The notes beneath the pieces are model-generated. The model was not told where the DNA came from. It worked only from the letters and a program-made list of their open reading frames with translations, and searched no databases. A stretch of DNA of 48,661 bases from Planctomycetaceae bacterium (GTDB taxonomy: Bacteria > Planctomycetota > Planctomycetia > Pirellulales > Pirellulaceae): contig PBOG01000041.1 in the NCBI GenBank assembly GCA_002724245.1, positions 59,840 through 108,500 on the forward strand, read 5' to 3'. Below are positions 43,233 to 48,661 of the stretch, piece after piece. Positions within the stretch are counted from its first letter, which is position 1. Each line of letters starts with the position of its first letter. The position numbers were made by a program, and so were the translations under genes.

Positions 43233-45011
43233 CTATTCGATTTCAATCAAAGTCTCAACACTGCCGTTGGTGTGAAATCGTCCGCAGATATATTCACAAC
43301 CCAGATTCTGCCCCAATACGGTTCGAATTCGCTTCGCGGCCAAAGAGCGATAAAACATCCACTGGCGCCGCCCGATCTGAACTCGATAGCCCGTCGCAAC
43401 GTCGCGCGGCTGAACCTGAAGATCTTCGGCAACCGTTAGTTGACGCCACGTGTACGGTTTCGTCCGCTGCCTGGGATCAAGGTCAATAAACAACGGCACC
43501 TCTAGCCGTGAAGCCACCCCTCGCTGTTTAAGCAATAATCCACTGGTTGTCACAGTCAATTCGCCATCCGCTGGGGCTGCACGCCATTCAGGTAATGAGA
43601 GAGGCAACGCAAGAAACCGTGGCTTGCGGCGATCCGAAATAGTCACCTCGCGGGTCTCGTCAGCCGGCTGCAAATGCATCGACTCATGAAGCGGCCAGGA
43701 AACCTCAAGATCGATTTCAACAGGCTTCTTGCCCAATACGACATGGCCGAGCAACAAGAACTCTTCTTTTCTCGCCACCAAAACCTGCCGCTGCAACACG
43801 ATACCGTTTCCCAATGGGGCTTCCAATTCCAGATAAACAACATCCTCGTCACTGAACCAGCACAATTCAGACCAGCGTCCCTGAACCGCCAGTCGTTTTC
43901 CGTCGACACAAACATCTGCTTTCCAGGGACCAGTAAAAATCTGCTGGGTCCCGCGACTTAATCCGGCAAAGACAGAATCTTCTCCGAATATCACTCCCAG
44001 GTCAGTCTTACCACGGCCCCATCCCCCCCGCATGACCGCGATGCCAGCCCATTCCGAACAAACGGAAGCGTCTGGCAGAGATTTCCTGGAGGATCGTTTT
44101 GCAGATCCAGGCCAACCAGAGAAGAGCCGGCTGGCTACCATTTGGTCGTGAGGGTCACCCGACAACTTCAGCGCCGCCTGAGACAACTTCCGCCAATCTC
44201 CGATCTCATCCGCATCACAAAATATCTGGGAACCATCCCCCCTCGACAACCGGAGCATCTGCAACACCATCCAGTCATATTGTTCTTGCGCTGCCTCGGT
44301 CAAACATAACCTGTCGTTAGCACATGCCAGGGATTGACACCTTGTCCAGGATGCCAGTAGGGGCCGAAAACTCTCTATCGCTCGCGAGTGGATTAACCCC
44401 TCTCCATCGAGTAGATCAATCAGCGCTGCTGAGAGCAGCTCAGAAGCGGAATCATGCAATTCCTGGCATTGATCCAGTTCGGGAAACAGACACACCAGAA
44501 TCAACGGCAACTCGCCGACAAGCCATTGTTGCACAAGCGGATCGTCACTGGGTGACGATCGTCTGGCATCGTTGGCAACCTCTACCAATTGGTCCAAGAG
44601 TTCGCACCAAGGTGCGGCAGGAAGTTCACGTGCCAGATCGACGAGCGCATAGCTCCAAGCGATACATTCCAGACACAACGTGCGGCTCACCTCACGAGCG
44701 GGCAAACCCTGCAACCAGCCTTCCAGTTCCGTCGCAATAGCAGTGTCTAATGACTTCCGTTTCGACTTCCGCTTTCGAGCGACATTCTCCAGGTTGCTCA
44801 AGAGGGGCAACGCATCATTGACGCCATGCCCGTCACTCAACCCCCAACGTAACGCCTTGCGTCCGCCGGATTTGACCGCCTCGCGCAGGCCAATAGGTTT
44901 TATACGGTTCTGCAGGTGCTGCACCCACTGTTCCCAATCACTCGGGTCGGGTGTGCCGGCGTCCAGCCGTACTGCATTTTGTTTCTTCGCAACCGTGAGT
45001 GACCCTGACAT
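43233..45011 (-). CDS. Large uncharacterised protein, heparinase-like architecture suspected
   Basis: This 592-residue protein has no signal peptide. The first 300 residues are alpha-helical (for example LPLLSNLENVARKRKSKRKS and QEQYDWMVLQMLRLSRGDG), and the last 280 are beta-rich with GIAVMRGGWGRGKTDLGVIF, LQRQVLVARKEEFLLLGHVV and WMFYRSLAAKRIRTVLGQNL. A helical toroid followed by a beta-sandwich resembles heparinase II/III-type enzymes and their relatives, but I see no catalytic Tyr/His pattern I can trust. I do not recognise the family. It lies in a short minus-strand pair with yggS and is divergent from the YdjY gene. Confidence 0.75.
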   Translation of the reverse strand: MSGSLTVAKKQNAVRLDAGTPDPSDWEQWVQHLQNRIKPIGLREAVKSGGRKALRWGLSDGHGVNDALPLLSNLENVARKRKSKRKSLDTAIATELEGWLQGLPAREVSRTLCLECIAWSYALVDLARELPAAPWCELLDQLVEVANDARRSSPSDDPLVQQWLVGELPLILVCLFPELDQCQELHDSASELLSAALIDLLDGEGLIHSRAIESFRPLLASWTRCQSLACANDRLCLTEAAQEQYDWMVLQMLRLSRGDGSQIFCDADEIGDWRKLSQAALKLSGDPHDQMVASRLFSGWPGSAKRSSRKSLPDASVCSEWAGIAVMRGGWGRGKTDLGVIFGEDSVFAGLSRGTQQIFTGPWKADVCVDGKRLAVQGRWSELCWFSDEDVVYLELEAPLGNGIVLQRQVLVARKEEFLLLGHVVLGKKPVEIDLEVSWPLHESMHLQPADETREVTISDRRKPRFLALPLSLPEWRAAPADGELTVTTSGLLLKQRGVASRLEVPLFIDLDPRQRTKPYTWRQLTVAEDLQVQPRDVATGYRVQIGRRQWMFYRSLAAKRIRTVLGQNLGCEYICGRFHTNGSVETLIEIE

Positions 45012-45205
45012 GTTCAGCTTACCTTCCTATACCAGCCTGCGCAATCGCTTTTACTGCACTATAATAGACATCCGCGGGTTGGCCACAAGGCGGCGGGCCT
45101 TTCAGACTACTTCAACACTCTCCACGCCTGGTAACTGCAAGTGGGCTCGCAACGCGGCATGCTAGATTACAACCGACGCCAACTGGCCATCAGGGGAGTA
45201 CTAAG

Positions 45206-46000
45206 ATGTCGATGACACACCATCAGCCGCAACGACTTGCGGCGATCTTCGTGTGCCTGGTATTTTCATGCGAGCCATCGTTTTTTTGCCCTGGGACCAT
45301 CACCTGTGCTGAGGACGCGAGCAAAGATCCGCAAGTTCAGGTACTCAGCCCTCCGCCCGGACTGCAGCAACTTGGCAAACACAGGCTCTGGGTAGACCTG
45401 AAAAAACGACACGTTGTGGTGGATGGCACCGTCTGCTTGCGCGAAGGCCAACTCGAGATGTTCGCCTGTCCCAAAGGCACCAAAGAACACGAAGCGATTG
45501 TTGCGATTGACTGCCCAGCACAGTTCTTGCACGCTGCGTTGTTGTCAGTAGGAGCCCAATCTGGCAACACCGTGTCCTATGAACCTGAGTACAAGGCCGC
45601 AAGTGGGACTATCATCGATATCTACCTGCTCTGGAAAAGTGCGGATGGTAAGAAACACCAGACACGGGCTCAGAACTGGGTGCGGTATCTGAAAACAGGC
45701 AAAGCCATGCCTTACGATTGGGTGTTTGCAGGCAGTGGATTCTACACCGACAAATCGACTGGAAAACGACACTATATGGCAGATGCCGGAGACATGATTT
45801 GCGTCTCCAACTTCAATACAGCCATGCTTGATCTCCCAATTCAAAGTAGTGCGGCAGCGGCAGGTCTACTATTCACTGCGTACAAGAAACGCATTCCACC
45901 ACTGCGTACTCCTGTCCGGATCGTCTTGATCCCGCGACCGTCGAAAAAGGACACCGAATCACCTCCTGCGCCTGCGGTCAGCAACAAAAACTCGCCCTGA
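45206..46000 (+). CDS. Secreted YdjY-domain protein
   Basis: This 264-residue protein has an N-terminal signal-like stretch (about 10-35) and a YdjY domain, recognisable by DLKKRHVVVDGTVCLREG, CPKGTKEHEAIVAIDCPAQF and LHAALLSVGAQSGN. The domain continues to WVFAGSGFYTD and MICVSNFNTAMLDLP. The function of YdjY is unknown; in planctomycetes such proteins are often exported and numerous. The C-terminus is Pro- and Lys-rich. GGGGAG lies nine bases before the ATG at 45206. A TATAAT at 45060-45065 in the 194-base divergent region may be its -10 box, but no good -35 was found. It converges with the creatininase-like gene. Confidence 0.88.
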   Translation: MSMTHHQPQRLAAIFVCLVFSCEPSFFCPGTITCAEDASKDPQVQVLSPPPGLQQLGKHRLWVDLKKRHVVVDGTVCLREGQLEMFACPKGTKEHEAIVAIDCPAQFLHAALLSVGAQSGNTVSYEPEYKAASGTIIDIYLLWKSADGKKHQTRAQNWVRYLKTGKAMPYDWVFAGSGFYTDKSTGKRHYMADAGDMICVSNFNTAMLDLPIQSSAAAAGLLFTAYKKRIPPLRTPVRIVLIPRPSKKDTESPPAPAVSNKNSP

Positions 46001-46119
46001 ACCACATACTCCTGCAAGAAGACATTCGGCGCAACGACACGGATGAGGCCAGATTACTCGCAAGCACTAATCTCAACAGTACCGTCTGGTCCAAAGAATC
46101 GGTAACAGTCGCCGTTCTA

Positions 46120-46959
46120 TCATGGTGAGTCGTTTCGAGTCGCAGCACGAATCGCTTTCACCGTAGCCGCCGCACGAAACTCGATAATCCGCCGGCCCCA
46201 CTCGATCGTTCTTTGCGCAGGTGCAAGCTCGACACCGTTGATACGAAACTTGTCTGCCGCAATTCTCTGGTTCGTCCTGACACTACTTGGATCAACGGCC
46301 ATCATCGTTGCCGTCATTCCAAAATCATCGTGATAACCTTCTGGATTCTGGGAAATCCCCTCGCTTTCCAACCAGTCTGTGACGGATTGGAAATCGTAAT
46401 ACTCGGCAATGTAATGGACCCGACAGCCCTTTCCTTTCCCATCCCGGTTAAGTAAGTCTGCGACTTGCTTCATTCCCTCCTGATTTCCACCACTGTCACC
46501 AATCATCACGACGTGCTTGAATCCGTGCGTTCGCAACGAAGCACAAATGTCCGTGAGTAAAGCTCGGTATGTCTCTTCTGTGACACTAACTGTACCCGGA
46601 TATTTCATATGTACCGTTGGTGGATCAATATCTCCTTCAGGGACAAACGGAACGATCGGCGCAATCAAAGTGTTGCCTAGCCTGCGAGCAATCGCTTCCG
46701 TGGTTCCCCGCAAGACGACATTGTGTTTTCCGGTTACCAAATATGGGCCGTTCTGTTCAACGCCGCCTGTCGCAACAATCACTGTGTCTTTACCTGCTTT
46801 CATTGCATCCCGAACTTCCATCCAGGTCAGATCTTCAATGAAAAGAGTGTCTGCGGCTGCAATTGGCCGCGGACCATTCGGATCGGGATTAACCGGATCT
46901 GGAATTGCCAGGTAAGAGGCTGCCAAGCCGATCACCAAGAGTCCTGCAGCACGAAACAT
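46120..46959 (-). CDS. Exported creatininase-family protein with altered metal ligands
   Basis: This 279-residue protein has a signal peptide (MFRAAGLLVIGLAASYLAIP) and a creatininase-like domain. The normal metal-binding motif E-Q-H-G-P-H-L-P with a downstream Asp appears here as VEQNGPYLV (about 67-75) with His near 79: the second ligand His is Asn, and the Asp position is His. The usual N-G-H-G-N motif reads GDSGGNQ (about 154-160), so that His is Ser. Other family elements remain, including MKYPGTVSVTEETYRALLTD and YHDDFGMTATMM. It may bind metal differently or may have another activity. The start at 46959 has a G-rich site four bases upstream, like that of the SMP-30-like gene. Confidence 0.85.
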   Translation of the reverse strand: MFRAAGLLVIGLAASYLAIPDPVNPDPNGPRPIAAADTLFIEDLTWMEVRDAMKAGKDTVIVATGGVEQNGPYLVTGKHNVVLRGTTEAIARRLGNTLIAPIVPFVPEGDIDPPTVHMKYPGTVSVTEETYRALLTDICASLRTHGFKHVVMIGDSGGNQEGMKQVADLLNRDGKGKGCRVHYIAEYYDFQSVTDWLESEGISQNPEGYHDDFGMTATMMAVDPSSVRTNQRIAADKFRINGVELAPAQRTIEWGRRIIEFRAAATVKAIRAATRNDSP

Positions 46960-47082
46960 AATCCCCCCTTCACGAACAGAGACCAAGAAACAGTATCCAC
47001 CGCTACGCTGACCGAATTGTAGTATGCGAGGTGTCGTGTTTCATCAGGGTCAGAGAATTGCAATGCACAATACTTGTCAAAA

Positions 47083-47092
47083 GAAACGTTTC
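47083..47092. promoter_or_regulatory. Perfect ten-base palindrome, possible operator
   Basis: GAAACGTTTC reads the same on both strands and lies 124 bases upstream of the creatininase-like start. It sits just after a TTGTCA. A regulator site is possible but unproven. Confidence 0.25.
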
Positions 47093-47127
47093 GTTCCCAG
47101 ACTCAACGTTCCAAACCAGGCATAATG

Positions 47128-47137
47128 CTGGTACCAG
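47128..47137. promoter_or_regulatory. Perfect ten-base palindrome
   Basis: CTGGTACCAG is self-complementary. It lies in the same divergent region as two other inverted repeats, but its sequence differs from theirs, so they are not copies of one site. Confidence 0.2.
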
Positions 47138-47229
47138 TGCGTCGTTTCCGATGAACGACAAACACCATTCAGCTGCGACCGCCTAAAGGCCCAACTGAAC
47201 TCTGGCAATAAACCGATCAATCGCAAAAC

Positions 47230-47245
47230 CAGCCGGTGCCGGCTG
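47230..47245. repeat. Seven-base-pair inverted repeat with a two-base centre
   Basis: CAGCCGG and CCGGCTG flank TG. It lies 125 bases upstream of the serine hydrolase start. It is GC-rich and could be a regulator site or a leader hairpin. Confidence 0.3.
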
Positions 47246-47369
47246 TTGTTGGGTGTCTATTCATCCGCGACTTGCTTTCGACCAACCACAATGCCACGAT
47301 CATGGCACATCGATTCGGGATCGGCAGCACTCTGCACTTTCATGTCCTTCAGACCGAGAGGTAACGATA

Positions 47370-48661
47370 ATGCGGTCCATTCACTCGACACTCTGGCTGC
47401 TGTTCGCCATCGGACTTTATGCGCCCTGTCATGCGAAATCACTCCGTCAGAAGTTATCTTCGCTTCTCAAGACACACGAAGGGCATGTCGCAGTTGCAAT
47501 CAAACACCTGGCCACTGGGGAGCGATTCGAATTCGAGGCAAATCGGGCAATGCCAACCGCGAGCCTGATCAAGATTGCGGTGATGGTAGAAGCGTACCGT
47601 CAGGCGGACGCAGGACGTATTGATCTCGAACAGCGCATTACTTTGCTGGCGGGAGACAAGGTACCTGGATCAGGAATACTGACCACACACTTCTCTGCCG
47701 GCACCCAGGTTTCACTGCGTGATGCAATACGACTGATGATCGCGTACTCTGACAACACTGCAACAAATCTAGTGCTGGAACAAATCGGCATTCGCTCCAC
47801 ATCTAAAACGATGGAGAAACTCGGCTTCCCCAACACCAAGATACACGCCAAGGTATTTCGTCGAGACACCTCCGTCTTTCCGGACCGCAGCAAGCGATTT
47901 GGCTTGGGAAGCACTACCGCGTTGGAAACCGTCCAATTACTGGAGCAACTCTACCGAAAACAACTTGCCAGTCCCTCAGCAAGTGACGCAATGCTCAAGC
48001 ACCTGGAAAACTGTCAGGATCGCACAAAACTCCGGCGTTTCCTGGAGCCGCATATCACCATTGCCCATAAGACTGGATCCCTGGCAACTGTTCGCACGGA
48101 TGCTGGCATTATTTCCTCACCCTCGGGACCACTCGTTGTATGTGTGCTGACCTCGGAAAACAAAGACCGACGCTGGACCGAAGAAAACGCCGGTGAGATT
48201 CTGTGCGCACGGGTAGCCAAGATTACTTGTGCACATTTCGATCAAGGTCCCAAAACCACGGCAAAAGCGTCTCTCTTGGCAGTTGGTGACATCGGAGAAA
48301 CGGTTGAAGACCTGCAACGCACTCTGAATGCGCGCTTGAAACCTTCACCGGACCTGGCAATCGACGGCGACTTTGGCCCCAACACACAAGCTGCTTTGCG
48401 CCAATTCCAGAATGAACGACACTTAGCCGTCACAGGAATCACAGATCCCGCCACCTGGAAAGCGTTAGGACCGCTGGTTTCAGAGGACGCTCCACAACCA
48501 GCGCCGGAGATCGTCAACCAGGAGGTTCTACCAAAACGACCTGCCGATTCACTAGAAGGGCCTCCCTACGTAACCTGTAAAGCTTGGGCAATTGGTGATG
48601 GCGAAACAGGACAAGTGCTGTGGCAAGACGCTGCCAATCAGCGTCTTGACATCGCCAGTAC
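47370..48661 (+). CDS. Exported fusion: class A beta-lactamase-like + PG-binding + start of S11 carboxypeptidase-like domain (truncated by window end)
   Basis: The gene starts with ATG at 47370 (GAGAGG upstream) and is open to the last base, 430 codons. A signal peptide (about 1-22) precedes a penicillin-recognising serine hydrolase domain with SLIK (Ser about 65, Lys 68), SDN (about 127-129) and HKTGS (KTG about 234-236). The usual class A ExxLN glutamate is not seen; that region reads RRDTSVFPD, so deacylation may be poor. A peptidoglycan-binding domain follows at about 303-366 (VGDIGETVEDLQRTLN, AIDGDFGPNTQAALRQFQ). After a linker, AWAIGDGETGQVLW and RLDIAS lead into what looks like the ASTxK site of an S11 D-alanyl-D-alanine carboxypeptidase, cut by the window end. 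It probably acts on cell-wall peptides. Confidence 0.85.
   Translation, partial: MRSIHSTLWLLFAIGLYAPCHAKSLRQKLSSLLKTHEGHVAVAIKHLATGERFEFEANRAMPTASLIKIAVMVEAYRQADAGRIDLEQRITLLAGDKVPGSGILTTHFSAGTQVSLRDAIRLMIAYSDNTATNLVLEQIGIRSTSKTMEKLGFPNTKIHAKVFRRDTSVFPDRSKRFGLGSTTALETVQLLEQLYRKQLASPSASDAMLKHLENCQDRTKLRRFLEPHITIAHKTGSLATVRTDAGIISSPSGPLVVCVLTSENKDRRWTEENAGEILCARVAKITCAHFDQGPKTTAKASLLAVGDIGETVEDLQRTLNARLKPSPDLAIDGDFGPNTQAALRQFQNERHLAVTGITDPATWKALGPLVSEDAPQPAPEIVNQEVLPKRPADSLEGPPYVTCKAWAIGDGETGQVLWQDAANQRLDIAS

Larger units (their letters stand above)
46960..47369. other. Divergent intergenic region rich in palindromes
   Basis: This region lies between the divergently transcribed creatininase-like gene and the serine hydrolase fusion gene. 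It contains three perfect inverted repeats at 47083-47092, 47128-47137 and 47230-47245. A TTGTCA at 47075 resembles a -35 box without a matching -10. A plus-strand frame from 47246 overlaps the real gene in another frame and is not called. Confidence 0.5.

Noticed and set aside
1-48661. Search for CRISPR arrays, transposases, integrases, phage genes, rRNA and toxin-antitoxin pairs
   Set aside because: No regularly spaced repeat, no DDE or tyrosine/serine recombinase motifs and no rRNA-like segments were seen on reading both strands. Short pairs of genes with overlapping ends do not resemble known toxin-antitoxin families.

Overview
The window looks like a chromosomal segment of a marine or freshwater planctomycete (Planctomycetota, probably Pirellulales-like). 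Pointers seen directly are: Tat-exported Gfo/Idh/MocA oxidoreductase and aspartylglucosaminidase-type enzyme, a protein with planctomycete-style cytochrome c domains and a degenerate peptidase-like tail, a secreted PQQ-type beta-propeller whose mature N-terminus begins DWPSFRG, an MCE/Mla lipid-transport operon, an LptF/LptG permease, YdjY and YacG proteins, and a multihaem cytochrome joined to TPR-like helices. The assignment is an inference from gene content; there is no rRNA or marker phylogeny here.

Layout. 1-9.7 kb: a truncated membrane protein at the left edge, then catabolic or exported enzymes (Gfo/Idh/MocA oxidoreductase, SMP-30-like protein, parallel beta-helix protein, Ntn-hydrolase asparaginase, cytochrome c domain protein), one tRNA-Val(TAC) preceded by a striking 15-bp inverted repeat, and an orphan beta-class DNA methyltransferase. 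10-16.9 kb: a plus-strand cluster (M28 peptidase or glutaminyl-cyclase-like protein, small membrane protein, D-malate/tartrate dehydrogenase, IspD), then an ECF sigma factor, a small membrane protein, UppP and an LptF/LptG permease. 17.4-20.8 kb: a zinc-ribbon methyltransferase, a membrane-bound PP2C phosphatase and a PEGA-domain lipoprotein.

20.8-31.6 kb is a long run of minus-strand genes: protein phosphatase, malonyl-CoA-synthetase-like ligase, PQQ propeller, single-TM protein overlapping a type-2 glycerate kinase, YacG, a polytopic membrane protein, and mlaE-mlaF-mlaD. 32-36 kb holds an M24 peptidase, two small membrane proteins, ThpR and a PfkB kinase. 36-43 kb holds a secreted TPR protein, an HD-domain protein, and a translationally coupled pair: a small lipoprotein and a 948-residue fusion of a five-helix, His-rich membrane domain, five CxxCH haem sites and a TPR-like tail. 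43-48.7 kb holds a YggS PLP protein, a large uncharacterised protein, a YdjY protein, a remodelled creatininase-like protein, and a truncated exported protein that joins a class A beta-lactamase-like domain, a peptidoglycan-binding domain and the start of a second penicillin-recognising domain.

Several genes converge on the cell envelope: UppP (lipid carrier recycling), LptF/G (LPS export), MlaEFD (phospholipid traffic) and the C-terminal serine-hydrolase fusion (peptidoglycan). No mobile element, CRISPR array, rRNA or phage gene was seen. The most unusual items are the cytochrome fusion operon, the multi-domain serine hydrolase, the creatininase-like protein with altered metal ligands, the peptidase-like protein without HExxH, and the inverted repeat upstream of the tRNA.
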